A DNA stretch of 53,022 nt. Origin: an uncultured Pseudomonadales bacterium. Its GTDB lineage: Bacteria > Pseudomonadota > Gammaproteobacteria > Pseudomonadales > Pseudohongiellaceae. The stretch spans positions 1 to 53,022 of the forward strand of contig CAJQHM010000093.1 of NCBI GenBank assembly GCA_905478195.1, written 5' to 3'. Shown one piece after another: positions 45,184-53,022 of this stretch. The notes under the pieces are model-generated. The model was not told the DNA's origin. It saw only the letters and a program-made list of their open reading frames with translations, and made no database searches. Both the position numbers and the translations under genes were made by a program. Positions within the stretch are counted from its first letter, which is position 1; the number at the start of each line of letters is the position of its first letter.

Positions 45184-45873
45184 ATGGTTAAAAAACTAGA
45201 TACTCTCGAGCAGACCCTAGCCTACCAATTCTCCAATCCGGAACTGGCAAAACTCGCCCTAACTCACCGCAGCGCGAATGCGGAACATAATGAACGCCTG
45301 GAATTCCTCGGAGACTCACTACTGGGATTTATCGTTGCGGATCTGCTTTTTGAGCTCAACCCCGGTGCAAGTGAGGGAGAGCTAAGTAGAATGCGCTCCA
45401 GTCTGGTCAATAAAACCGCGCTTGCTGCCATCGCCAGAAAATTAGAGCTTGGCAAGTTTTTGCAGCTTGGTACTGGTGAGCGCAATAGCGGCGGAAAGGA
45501 CAGGGATTCCATTCTGGCAGATACGGTTGAGGCCTTAATTGCCGCTATTTACCTAGATGGAGGCATGGCTCCCTGTAAAGCCTTCGTCATCGCGATAAAT
45601 GGGAGTAAGCTGGCGACTAAGTCTGGCGTCACTAAGCAGAAAGATGCAAAGACGCGGCTGCAAGAATTGCTGCAGGCGCAGGGAAGGAAGTTACCCGACT
45701 ACGAAGTAGTTGAGGTAGCGGGTGCCGCACATGAGCAGGTTTTCCACGTTAGTTGCAAATTAGAATCTCTGAATATACAGGCGCAAGGTTCCGGTTCCAG
45801 CAAGCGAGAAGCGGAGCAAGCGGCTGCAGAGAAAATATTGGATTCAATAGAGGCTAATAAAACTCAAGTATGA
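45184..45873 (+). CDS. rnc: Ribonuclease III
   Basis: 229 residues. The endonuclease domain has the signature NERLEFLGDSLLGFIVADLL with the catalytic Glu/Asp, and a later D-x-x-E (ADTVEALIAAIYLDGG). The C-terminal double-stranded-RNA-binding domain spans about 155-225 (KTRLQELLQAQGRKLPDYEV, GSGSSKREAEQAAAEKILD). It processes 16S/23S precursors and regulatory duplexes. The start directly abuts the preceding stop, and its TGA overlaps the ATG of era (ATGA). Confidence 0.96.
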   Translation: MVKKLDTLEQTLAYQFSNPELAKLALTHRSANAEHNERLEFLGDSLLGFIVADLLFELNPGASEGELSRMRSSLVNKTALAAIARKLELGKFLQLGTGERNSGGKDRDSILADTVEALIAAIYLDGGMAPCKAFVIAINGSKLATKSGVTKQKDAKTRLQELLQAQGRKLPDYEVVEVAGAAHEQVFHVSCKLESLNIQAQGSGSSKREAEQAAAEKILDSIEANKTQV

Positions 45874-46787
45874 GTAATTCCAGTGAGCAAGATACGCCGC
45901 CAAGCCGCTGCGGATATATCGCCATCGTCGGTAGGCCCAATGTCGGCAAGTCGACCCTGCTGAACCATCTTTTACATCAAAAAATCAGCATTACCTCGCG
46001 CAAGCCTCAGACCACTCGACACAGAATTCTAGGTATCAACAGCGACGAGCACCATCAGTGCCTATTCGTCGATACGCCAGGGCTAAACGCCCAGTTCAAT
46101 AAAGCGCTGAATAAAGTAATGAACGATACAGTGCTTAACGTGATTAAAGACGTTGATCTGGTCCTGTTTGTTGTGGAGCGGTTTATTTGGAATGAGGCGG
46201 ACCAATATGTGCTCGATGCGCTTGCAAATGCGAAGGTGCCAGTGCTGCTGATCATTAACAAGATCGATTTGGTGCAGGATAAGACTGAGCTACTGCCACA
46301 TATTGCAGAATTAGCGAAGAAGCAAGAATTTGCTGAAATAGTTCCGGTTTCCGCACTCGGTGGGCACAATCTCGAGACGATAGATAATCTAGTGAAGGCG
46401 CTGTTGCCAGAAGGGCCGTTTCTCTTTCCTGAAGATCAGGTTACAGACAGGAGTTCCAGGTTCCTAGCCGCCGAACTGATCAGAGAAAAGGTTACCAGAC
46501 AGCTGGGTGACGAATTGCCCTACGAGGTTACCGTCGAGATTGAAAAGTTTGAGCGTGTTAAGTCGGTACTGCATATACATGGCTTGATCTTGGTAGACAA
46601 GAAAGGACAGAAGCGAATCGTGATTGGCAAGGACGGCGAGAGACTCAAGCAGATTGGCAGCTCTGCCCGCGAAGACATGGAGACGAGCTTCGATTCTAAG
46701 GTCATGTTAAATCTTTGGGTGAAAGTTAAATCTGGATGGGCCGACGACGAGAGAGCGTTGCAGAGTCTCGGTTATCTAGATCGATAG
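45870..46787 (+). CDS. era: GTPase Era, 16S rRNA maturation factor
   Basis: 305 residues. G motifs are VGRPNVGKST (G1), DTPGL (G3), NKIDL (G4) and SALG (G5), followed by the KH domain with IVIGKDGERLKQIGSSARED that binds the 3' end of 16S rRNA. The ATG overlaps the rnc stop (ATGA), so translation is coupled; recO follows 18 bp later. Confidence 0.97.
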   Translation: MSNSSEQDTPPSRCGYIAIVGRPNVGKSTLLNHLLHQKISITSRKPQTTRHRILGINSDEHHQCLFVDTPGLNAQFNKALNKVMNDTVLNVIKDVDLVLFVVERFIWNEADQYVLDALANAKVPVLLIINKIDLVQDKTELLPHIAELAKKQEFAEIVPVSALGGHNLETIDNLVKALLPEGPFLFPEDQVTDRSSRFLAAELIREKVTRQLGDELPYEVTVEIEKFERVKSVLHIHGLILVDKKGQKRIVIGKDGERLKQIGSSAREDMETSFDSKVMLNLWVKVKSGWADDERALQSLGYLDR

Positions 46788-46805
46788 AGGTTACGACTCG
46801 ATATC

Positions 46806-47516
46806 ATGGACTCGAGAGTGGCGCTGCAACCGGCTTATGTCTTACACACTCAGCCGTTTCAAAATACTAGCCTGTTAGTCGATTTTTTCACGATGGACTA
46901 CGGGCGTGTGCGAGCCTTGGCCAAGGGCGCACGTAGCGCAAAGTCAAAATATCGCTCTGCCTTGCAGTTATTTCAGCCGCTACTGGTTTCACTTTCGGGG
47001 CGTGGTGAGCTTAAAACCCTTACCGGTTTGGAATGCAGTTTAGGGGCAATAGTGCTAGAAGGGCAGCGCCTCTTCAGCGGCATGTATATCAACGAGTTGC
47101 TGACGCGTCTGCTGCTGAATCATGTCGAGCATAAGCAGCTGTATTTAGCCTACCAGGACACACTGGTAGCGCTGCAGGGTTCGGTCGATATGCAACTGCT
47201 GCTAAGACAGTTTGAACTTTGTCTGCTTGGTGAACTGGGCTATGGCATCAACCTCGAGTCAGACTGTCGCTCCCACATCGCCATCGACGCCAACAGCTCT
47301 TACCTCTTTACCCCAGATGTAGGCTTCGAAAAGCTGATGGAGCCTGAGCAAGCCAACGCTGCCAGAGTCTACAGTGGTTCCCACATTGTGGCGCTGCGGG
47401 ATTTCGATCTATCCGATACCGATGTGGCTAAGACTGCGAAGCGACTCCTGAGGTCCGCGCTAGCTGCTCACCTCGGGGGTAAGCCTCTACACAGCCGCAG
47501 CCTGTTTAGCAAGTAG
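46806..47516 (+). CDS. recO: DNA repair protein RecO
   Basis: 236 residues. An N-terminal OB fold (about 8-80: QPAYVLHTQPFQNTSLLVDF and GARSAKSKYRSALQLFQPLL) is followed by the helical RecO domain (YINELLTRLLLNHVEHKQLY, LRQFELCLLGELGYGINL). The zinc-binding cysteines of some RecO proteins are absent, as in E. coli. RecO helps load RecA with RecF/RecR. It ends the rnc-era-recO operon; pdxJ, which follows in E. coli, is not here. Confidence 0.93.
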   Translation: MDSRVALQPAYVLHTQPFQNTSLLVDFFTMDYGRVRALAKGARSAKSKYRSALQLFQPLLVSLSGRGELKTLTGLECSLGAIVLEGQRLFSGMYINELLTRLLLNHVEHKQLYLAYQDTLVALQGSVDMQLLLRQFELCLLGELGYGINLESDCRSHIAIDANSSYLFTPDVGFEKLMEPEQANAARVYSGSHIVALRDFDLSDTDVAKTAKRLLRSALAAHLGGKPLHSRSLFSK

Positions 47517-47632
47517 CGTCGCTGCAGGCGCAATCGTCTCATGTCCAGCCCCAGCTTTCGCCCAGTCTTGTTTACGTGTAAAATTTTCCGCTTTGCAGCA
47601 CCTTCTAAATTTCGCTTCTGGCCACTATTCCT

Positions 47633-48520
47633 ATGTCCTATCCAAGCATTCAGGCACAAATTGGCAATACGCCGCTGGTTAAGTTGCAAAGACTCCCCGG
47701 TGACACCAACAATACAATATTGGCGAAGCTTGAGGGCAACAACCCTGCCGGTTCAGTCAAGGATAGAGCTGCGTTTAGCATGATTCAGCAAGCGGAACTT
47801 CGTGGTGAGATTGCCCCTGGCGATGTGCTAATAGAGGCCACCAGCGGCAACACGGGTATTGCATTGGCTATGGTGTCGGCGGTCATGGGATATAAAATAA
47901 TTCTCATCATGCCTGAGAACATGAGCAGCGAACGCAAGGCATCTATGACGGCCTACGGAGCGCAGCTGCTTAGCGTAAGCGAAAAAGAGGGAATGGAAGG
48001 CGCTCGCGATTTGGCGCAACAGATGCAGGCGCAGGGCAAGGGCAAGGTGCTCGATCAGTTTGCCAATCAGGACAATCCAAACGCACACTATGTTCACACC
48101 GGGCCAGAAATCTGGCGCGATACCAGGGGTGAGGTGACTCATTTCGTCAGCTCCATGGGAACTACAGGAACGATAATGGGCGTATCACGTTATCTAAAAG
48201 AGCAGAACCCAGCGATTGAGATAGTCGGTCTGCAACCGAAAGAAGGCTCGCGCATACCGGGCATTCGCCGCTGGCCTGCTAAATACCTTCCCTCTATATT
48301 CGATGAGAGCCGTGTTGATCACATTATGGATATTGAACAGCTTGATGCGGAGAACATGATGAAAGAGCTGGCCAGGCAGGAGGGCATATTTTGCGGGGTC
48401 TCATCGGGCGGATCGGTCTATGCGGCCTTACAGCTCTCGCGAGAACTAAGCAACGCGACGATAGTAGCAATCATCTGCGATCGCGGAGATCGCTATCTTT
48501 CTACAGGCGTCTTTCAATAA
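47633..48520 (+). CDS. cysM: Cysteine synthase B (CysM)
   Basis: 295 residues. PLP enzyme of fold type II: the PLP lysine is in NNPAGSVKDRAAF, the substrate loop in EATSGNTGIALAM, and the phosphate-binding loop in SMGTTGTIMGVSRYL. RIPGIRRWPAKYLPSIFDES is typical of CysM compared with CysK. It makes cysteine (or S-sulfocysteine with thiosulfate) from O-acetylserine. It lies 117 bp after recO and 94 bp before rlmD, the Pseudomonas order cysM-rlmD. Confidence 0.95.
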   Translation: MSYPSIQAQIGNTPLVKLQRLPGDTNNTILAKLEGNNPAGSVKDRAAFSMIQQAELRGEIAPGDVLIEATSGNTGIALAMVSAVMGYKIILIMPENMSSERKASMTAYGAQLLSVSEKEGMEGARDLAQQMQAQGKGKVLDQFANQDNPNAHYVHTGPEIWRDTRGEVTHFVSSMGTTGTIMGVSRYLKEQNPAIEIVGLQPKEGSRIPGIRRWPAKYLPSIFDESRVDHIMDIEQLDAENMMKELARQEGIFCGVSSGGSVYAALQLSRELSNATIVAIICDRGDRYLSTGVFQ

Positions 48521-48613
48521 GCGCCGCAAATCAGATAAACGACGGCCTCATCGGCAATAGAACAGCCTCTATTGTGTCGCCTAATTCCACCCACAGAGAC
48601 AGTAAAATTAATC

Positions 48614-50017
48614 ATGAGTAGACGCAGACATGGACGAGGCAAGCTCCCCAGCGAACCGGTAACTCTCGAAGTAGGCTCTTTGAGCCATGAAGGGCGTGGT
48701 ATTGCCCATATAGGCGGTAAAGTAGCCTTCGTAGATGGGGCTCTTAGTGGCGAGAAGGTGTCTGCCTCCTTTGTTAGGCGCCGCGGTCGCTTCGATGAAT
48801 TGAAAACCATCGAGGTACTTACCCCCTCGCCAGATCGGGTAACACCACCGTGTGAATTTGCGGGCCTGTGTGGCGGGTGTTCTCTGCAGCATATGCATAG
48901 CGATGCTCAGATTGCGTTTAAGCAGTCGGTGTTTGTGGAGCAGATGGAGCACGCTATAGGTGAGTCACTGGCCGAAATCGAATTGCTGCCGCAGTTACGA
49001 GACGCCACCGAGCATTATAGGCGTAAGGCCAGGCTGGCGATTCGTGTTGTGAGTAAAAAAGGTGGTGCGCTGGTCGGCTTTAGAGAAAAGTACAGCAGCT
49101 TCATCACCGTTATGGATAACTGCAAGGTGTTGGTGAAGGAAGTGGCAGATCTGATTCAACCGCTGCGCGAGCTTATCGATGGACTGCAGGGAAGCTTTGA
49201 TATCCCCCAGATCGAAGTGGCGGTAGGCGAACAGAGAGTTGTAAACGAAGATCCCGCTAGTGATCCCGCGACGAGCTATCGTCTCCGCACGGCTCTGGTC
49301 TTCAGGCACCTTAAGCCTCTCAGTGAAACCGATACCGATAGGCTTATTGGGTTCTCCGTCAGCCATGACTTCGATCTGTATTTGCAGCCGGGAGGCAATG
49401 ACACAGTGCACAAGATTGCGCCAGCAGATACGGTTGAGCGGCTACAGTATTTTCTTCCTGAATTCGATCTACAACTCAACTTTCACCCTATGGACTTTAC
49501 GCAGATCAATGCCGGTATAAACCGCAAAATTATCAGTCAGGCACTGACTCTGCTCGAGCTGAACGAAGAAGATACTGTGCTCGACTTATTTTGTGGTTTG
49601 GGCAATTTTACTCTGGCTACCGCCCGCGTGGCGAAGAAGGTCATAGGCGTTGAAGGTAGTGAGGAGATGGTACTGCGCGGTTCGGAAAACGCGGCTCTTA
49701 ATGCTTTGGGCAATGTCGAATTTTTCGCCGCCGACCTGTTTCAACCAATAGCTGAAAAGGAGTGGGCCAACTTGAAGTACAGCAAGATAATTCTAGATCC
49801 GCCCAGATCCGGTGCGATCGAAATAATCCCAGAGATTGCGAAGCTTGGGGCACGAACTATAGTCTATATATCCTGTAACCCTGCAACCTTGGCGCGGGAC
49901 ACGGCTGAGTTGATCAAGGCGGGTTACCGTTTGAGAACGGCCGGGGTAATGGATATGTTTCCCCATACAACACACGTAGAATCTATGGCCGTGTTTGATG
50001 CCGGTAAAGGAATATGA
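48614..50017 (+). CDS. rlmD: 23S rRNA (uracil-1939-C5)-methyltransferase RlmD
   Basis: 467 residues from ATG 48614; the frame opens at GTG 48572. An N-terminal TRAM domain (about 10-70) precedes the Fe-S cysteines (PPCEFAGLCGGCSLQHM and DNCKVL), then the SAM-dependent methyltransferase domain with VLDLFCGLGNFTLATARVAK and VIGVEGSEEMV. The catalytic Cys is in VYISCNPATLARD and the base Glu near HTTHVESMAVF. It methylates U1939 of 23S rRNA. In Pseudomonas relA follows; here mazG follows directly, 40 bp later. Confidence 0.95.
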   Translation: MSRRRHGRGKLPSEPVTLEVGSLSHEGRGIAHIGGKVAFVDGALSGEKVSASFVRRRGRFDELKTIEVLTPSPDRVTPPCEFAGLCGGCSLQHMHSDAQIAFKQSVFVEQMEHAIGESLAEIELLPQLRDATEHYRRKARLAIRVVSKKGGALVGFREKYSSFITVMDNCKVLVKEVADLIQPLRELIDGLQGSFDIPQIEVAVGEQRVVNEDPASDPATSYRLRTALVFRHLKPLSETDTDRLIGFSVSHDFDLYLQPGGNDTVHKIAPADTVERLQYFLPEFDLQLNFHPMDFTQINAGINRKIISQALTLLELNEEDTVLDLFCGLGNFTLATARVAKKVIGVEGSEEMVLRGSENAALNALGNVEFFAADLFQPIAEKEWANLKYSKIILDPPRSGAIEIIPEIAKLGARTIVYISCNPATLARDTAELIKAGYRLRTAGVMDMFPHTTHVESMAVFDAGKGI

Positions 50018-50057
50018 GAATAATGCCTAGGTTGAATACTTATGAAAGGAGCCGTTG

Positions 50058-50918
50058 ATGAGTGTGGACAGTGACTTCGATAATATGACGGCAATCGATC
50101 GTTTGGTAGTGATAATGACGATGTTGCGGGATAAGCAGCATGGCTGCCCCTGGGATCTGGAACAGTCTATCAAATCTCTACTGCCGTATACTCTCGAGGA
50201 GGTCTATGAGGTTGCCGATGCCATCGAGAATAATGATCTGGTCGAGCTTGAAGATGAGTTGGGTGATCTATTGTTTCAGGTCATTTTTTACGCACAGATA
50301 GCGAAAGAACAGGGCGCCTTCGATTTTCAGGATATTGCCACGGCGATCAGTAGCAAATTGCTGCGCCGCCATCCCCATGTGTTCCCCGATGGTGATATGA
50401 AGAAATTTGGTATTCCTCAGAATATAAGTGCGGATCAGGTGGTTGTAAATTGGGAAGCGATAAAAGAAGTTGAGCGAGAAGAGAAAAGGAAAAAGGGCGG
50501 GAAGAAGGCGAGTCAGCAGTTAGAAAGCCTGTTAGATGATGTGCCCAGAGCATTGCCTGCGATGGAGCGAGCACGTAAGCTGCAAAAACGAGCGGCACAG
50601 GTGGGGTTCGATTGGGCGGGAATCGGCCCCGTTCTCGAAAAATTAAAAGAAGAAGTACAGGAGTTCGAAGAGGCCTTAGCCGGTGGCGACGCGGAAAGGA
50701 TGAGTGATGAGCTTGGCGATGTTTTATTCGCCGCAGTAAATTTGGCCAGACATAGTAAAATTGAGCCCGAAGTAGCGCTACGATCCGCCAATCGCCGCTT
50801 TGAGGTGCGTTTTAAGTGGATTGAAGTAGCACTCACAGCTAAGGGTAGGTCACTCAAGGAAGCGAGCCTTGAAGAATTGGATATGCTTTGGGATGAGGCG
50901 AAAGCCAGCGGCCTTTAA
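50058..50918 (+). CDS. mazG: Nucleoside triphosphate pyrophosphohydrolase MazG
   Basis: 286 residues from ATG 50058, preceded by AAAGGAG. Two MazG repeats: the N-terminal one has CPWDLEQSIKSLLPYTLEEV and ELEDELGDLLFQVIFYAQIA, and the C-terminal one has KLKEEVQEFEEALA and MSDELGDVLFAAVNLARH. Both keep the E-x-x-E / E-x-x-D metal motifs. It hydrolyses NTPs and dNTPs to NMP and PPi, and in E. coli affects ppGpp levels. The absence of relA between rlmD and mazG is notable. Confidence 0.95.
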   Translation: MSVDSDFDNMTAIDRLVVIMTMLRDKQHGCPWDLEQSIKSLLPYTLEEVYEVADAIENNDLVELEDELGDLLFQVIFYAQIAKEQGAFDFQDIATAISSKLLRRHPHVFPDGDMKKFGIPQNISADQVVVNWEAIKEVEREEKRKKGGKKASQQLESLLDDVPRALPAMERARKLQKRAAQVGFDWAGIGPVLEKLKEEVQEFEEALAGGDAERMSDELGDVLFAAVNLARHSKIEPEVALRSANRRFEVRFKWIEVALTAKGRSLKEASLEELDMLWDEAKASGL

Positions 50919-50968
50919 ACTAAAAGTTTTAGTAATGACGAATTACACATAGGAAACGGGAGTTAGGA

Positions 50969-51616
50969 ATGAGAGCAATTTTGTTAGGTGCGCCAGGCGC
51001 AGGAAAAGGAACGCAGGCACAGTTCATCTGCGAGCGCTTCGGGATCCCGCAAATATCCACTGGCGATATGTTAAGAGCGGCGGTGAAAGCGAAGACTGAA
51101 TTAGGTTTGCAGGTTGAGCAGGTAATGGCTTCCGGCGGCTTAGTGACGGATGAAATCATCATAGCCTTGGTAAAAGAGCGTATCCAGCAGGCCGATTGTG
51201 AATCCGGATTCTTGTTTGATGGATTTCCACGGACCATCCCGCAAGCAGAGGCGATGGTTGATGCTGGGGTTCCTATAGATGTTGTGCTTGAAATAGATGT
51301 GGCTGATGATGAAATCGTAAAGCGCTTGGGGGGCCGACGAGTGCATCCCAATTCCGGTCGCGTCTATCATGTGGACTTCAATCCACCGAAAGTTGCGGGT
51401 AAAGACGATGAGACAGGTGAAGACCTCATTCAGCGCGAAGATGACCAGGAGGCGACTATACGTACGCGCTTGGAGGTTTATCATGAGCAAACCGAGCCAT
51501 TGGTTAAATTCTATCAAGACCTGGAAGCGCAGGGGCAGCCAGTGAGGGTTATCAGGGTAGATGGTGTGGCTAGCGTTGAATCGATCAAGGATCAGGTTCT
51601 GCAAAGCTTAAGTTAG
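50969..51616 (+). CDS. adk: Adenylate kinase
   Basis: 215 residues. P-loop [10 protein letters not shown] at 8-17, the NMP-binding segment [26 protein letters not shown], and the LID domain (about 122-160) with [20 protein letters not shown] and no zinc cysteines, as in gammaproteobacterial enzymes. It interconverts ATP + AMP and 2 ADP. It starts 51 bp after mazG with GGGAG and AGGA before the ATG, and is followed by a clear terminator. Confidence 0.97.
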   Translation: MRAILLGAPGAGKGTQAQFICERFGIPQISTGDMLRAAVKAKTELGLQVEQVMASGGLVTDEIIIALVKERIQQADCESGFLFDGFPRTIPQAEAMVDAGVPIDVVLEIDVADDEIVKRLGGRRVHPNSGRVYHVDFNPPKVAGKDDETGEDLIQREDDQEATIRTRLEVYHEQTEPLVKFYQDLEAQGQPVRVIRVDGVASVESIKDQVLQSLS

Positions 51617-51663
51617 CAGCAAGCATCCAGCAAAGCTAAGCTGTGCTAGGTTGATAGAAAAAT

Positions 51664-51691
51664 AAAAATCAGGCTTCGGCCTGATTTTTTT
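51664..51691 (+). terminator. Rho-independent terminator after adk
   Basis: AAAAATCAGGC (51664-51674), loop TTCG and GCCTGATTTTT (51679-51689) continuing as a T-run. The UUCG tetraloop is highly stable. It lies 48 bp after the adk stop and can also act on the minus strand through its A-run. Confidence 0.93.
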
Positions 51692-52262
51692 CGTTCTGTG
51701 TTGAGATAAATTCGTCGCAATAATCTAGTTATTTTTTCTGCGGCGTATCGTGTAACCAAAGTACTCATAAAGTGAGGTCGCTTGTGTGCATTCAATTACT
51801 GTTAGCTAGCTCCCGGTAGTATTAAGAGTAGTACAGTCACTTTATTCGTCATATGTTCACAAATGTTTCAGTAGTCCCTGTGTTTCATGTTGTATTTTTG
51901 GGTGACAGACTTTGTCGCAAGGAAACTAGTCATTGATCAATGTTTGGTCAAAAAACAGCCTGCAAAAACCGAGACGTTTAAAGTTGGCAAACAATTTCCT
52001 GTTTTTAGAACCGTTCAAACTTGTGATTGATCAAATATTCATCATGTTTTCTTAAAGTTTTCATTGTAGGTAGCGAAATAAAGGTTGATACCATGTAAAA
52101 GTGGGTATTATGCATGGACTGTTCAAAAGAGATTTTTATCTAACAGTTTTTGCAGAGAGTTTACTGTAAGCCAGATTATTTATGTGATATGTTGCCGGCG
52201 AGCAGTGGTTACAATTCTTGTACTTAAGCGGGCACGATTCATAACCTAGGAGAGAAACGAGT
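51692..52262. other. Long intergenic region before the histone-like gene
   Basis: 571 bp without a recognisable gene. It is AT-rich and contains a perfect 12-bp palindrome CATTGATCAATG (51931-51942) and a second TTGATCAA (52027-52034), 94 bp apart, plus a possible promoter at 52085-52111. A minus-strand frame across 52136-52471 is only the shadow of the Lys/Ala-rich gene. The region may be the regulatory region of the histone-like gene or hold an unrecognised small RNA. Confidence 0.5.
52085..52111 (+). promoter_or_regulatory. Possible promoter for the histone-like gene
   Basis: TTGATA (52085-52090) and TATTAT (52106-52111) with a short 15-bp spacer. It would give a 5' leader of about 145 nt before the ATG at 52263. 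Weak call because of the spacer. Confidence 0.35.
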
Positions 52263-53022
52263 ATGGCTAAAGTTAAGGCAAAAAAGAGAAAACCTGCAAA
52301 GAAAAAGTCAGCGGCTAAGGCAGTTACTAGCCCAGCTTTATCTAAAGCAAATGCCGCAGTAGCGAAACTTGAAAAAGCATCCAAAACAGCTGCAAAGAAA
52401 GTAGCAGCAGCAAGAAAGAAAGCTGCTGCTGCCAAGAAGGCTGCAGCAAAAACTAAAACAGCAGCTAGCAAGAGAGCTGCTAAGTCAGCTCAAGGCGCAG
52501 TTAAGAAAGCGTCTGCTACAGTAGCTGCTACTAATGCGAAGATCAGAACTGCCAAAGCAAGAGCCAAAGCCGCAGAGTCTGCAGCGAAGGCAGCCGCAGC
52601 TAAGGTCGCAGCAGCCGCTAAGGCCGAAGCCGATCTGCTAAAAGCAGTAAAGGACTTCGCTGCTAAGTACAAGGCGAAGCAGGCGAAAGCCGCTGCAGCA
52701 AAAGCCGCTAAGAAAGCGCGCAAAGATGCCGCCGCAGCCAGGAAAGCCGCCGCTAAGGCCGCTAAGAAGGAAAAGGCTGCAGCAAAGAAGGCTGCAGCTA
52801 AAGCGAAGGCCGCAGCCCGTAAGGCAGCCAAGAAAAAGCCTGTAAAGAAGAAGGCAGCCAAGAAGAAGGTGGCTAAGAAGAAGGCTGCTAAGAAGAAGAC
52901 AGCTAAGAAGAAGACAGTAAAGAGACGTTCAGCAGCTAAGAAAGCCTCTCCGAAGAAAGTTGCTAAGCGTAAGCCAGCCGCCAAGAAGAAGGCTGCTAAG
53001 AAGAAAGTAGTCAAGAAGAAGG
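52263..53022 (+). CDS. Lys/Ala-rich histone H1-like protein (3' end outside window)
   Basis: 253 codons from ATG 52263 run open to the window edge with no stop. AGGAGA lies about nine bases upstream. The start MAKVKAKKRKPAKKKSAAKA is followed by an Ala/Lys-rich region with few other residues (a short non-repetitive island KAEADLLKAVKDFAAKYKAK near residue 130), then a C-terminal region of KKKxA units (KKKAA, KKKVA, KKKTA). Composition and layout resemble histone H1-like bacterial proteins and AlgP of Pseudomonas, which bind DNA with disordered basic tails. It is probably a nucleoid-associated protein; I cannot see its end. The antisense frame is a low-complexity shadow (Ala/Phe-rich), not a gene. 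Confidence 0.85.
   Translation, partial: MAKVKAKKRKPAKKKSAAKAVTSPALSKANAAVAKLEKASKTAAKKVAAARKKAAAAKKAAAKTKTAASKRAAKSAQGAVKKASATVAATNAKIRTAKARAKAAESAAKAAAAKVAAAAKAEADLLKAVKDFAAKYKAKQAKAAAAKAAKKARKDAAAARKAAAKAAKKEKAAAKKAAAKAKAAARKAAKKKPVKKKAAKKKVAKKKAAKKKTAKKKTVKRRSAAKKASPKKVAKRKPAAKKKAAKKKVVKKK
52830..52919 (+). repeat. Six 15-bp tandem units encoding KKKxx
   Basis: In-frame repeats of AAG AAG AAG plus two variable codons: KKKPV, KKKAA, KKKVA, KKKAA, KKKTA, KKKTV (first unit with AAA for one Lys codon). Similar units recur at 52980-53022. Such repeats can change copy number by slippage without shifting the frame. Confidence 0.9.

Noticed and set aside
50919-50933. ACTAAAAGTTTTAGT palindrome between mazG and adk
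   Set aside because: Short, A/T-rich and with one central base; likely chance, although an operator cannot be excluded.
52136-52471. Minus-strand frame overlapping the start of the histone-like gene
   Set aside because: Half of it is antisense to the Lys/Ala-rich coding sequence and the rest is AT-rich intergenic DNA.
52490-53014. Long Ala/Phe-rich open frame on the minus strand at the right edge
   Set aside because: It is the antisense of the Lys/Ala-rich histone-like gene; low complexity without a start site or homology, while the plus-strand frame has a good Shine-Dalgarno.
52830-53022. Possible CRISPR or intergenic tandem repeat
   Set aside because: Repeats are in frame, 15 bp, without spacers, and encode KKKxA units.

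Overview
The window looks like chromosomal DNA of a marine-type gammaproteobacterium outside the Enterobacterales. Base composition is roughly balanced by eye. The gene order combines blocks known from Pseudomonas and its relatives: ispB / rplU-rpmA-obgE-proB; nadB / rpoE-rseA-mucD-lepA-lepB-DUF4845-rnc-era-recO; cysM-rlmD-mazG-adk; ygfZ / sdhE-ygfX; suhB / trmJ. An OMG-group or Cellvibrionales-like lineage is my inference; no rRNA is present to settle it. I see no prophage, insertion sequence or CRISPR array.

Layout. 1-2.1 kb: the end of an unknown gene, overlapped by a lipoprotein with a transglutaminase-like domain and TPRs, then a frameshifted SYLF-domain lipoprotein. 2.1-5.1 kb: an acyl-CoA synthetase and octaprenyl diphosphate synthase (minus strand). 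5.3-8.5 kb: the ribosomal L21/L27-Obg-ProB block. 8.5-10.7 kb: S20 with a UUG start, divergent from the lipid II flippase MurJ. 10.7-12.6 kb: three end-overlapping genes (DUF2007 plus zinc finger, secreted alpha/beta hydrolase, tail-anchored unknown). 12.6-18.3 kb: EF-P-like protein, DAHP synthase, aromatic/aspartate aminotransferase, FolD, glyoxalase I and glutathione-dependent formaldehyde dehydrogenase. 18.7-26 kb: TauE-type permease, TetR regulator, acyltransferase, small secreted protein, nitroreductase with a cysteine-rich partner, B12-type radical SAM protein and MATE exporter. 26-34 kb: SuhB lacking several catalytic residues, TrmJ, membrane-anchored AAA ATPase, YgiQ radical SAM protein, DUF945 protein and SufR-like Fe-S regulator with a long palindrome upstream. 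34-35.2 kb: ElaA, tRNA-Arg(CCT) and a gene-poor stretch that could be an old integration scar. 35.2-51.7 kb: the conserved housekeeping blocks. The window ends inside a Lys/Ala-rich histone H1-like gene on the plus strand.

The genes mostly serve core functions: translation and ribosome assembly (rplU, rpmA, rpsT, obgE, lepA, era, rnc, efpL, trmJ, rlmD), envelope and envelope stress (murJ, rpoE-rseA-mucD, lepB, ispB), amino-acid and cofactor synthesis (proB, aroF/G/H, cysM, nadB, folD), and electrophile or aldehyde detoxification (frmA, gloA). The most interesting deviations are the SuhB ortholog with lost metal ligands, the G7 frameshift in the SYLF gene, the sigma-E operon without rseB/rseC, the rlmD-mazG junction without relA, the 13-bp palindrome before the SufR-like regulator, and the histone-like gene with its palindrome-bearing upstream region. 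I did not find a clearly new multi-gene system.

Many start codons were chosen by comparison with remembered family N-termini plus local ribosome-binding and promoter signals. Family assignments come from motif recognition, not from database searches.
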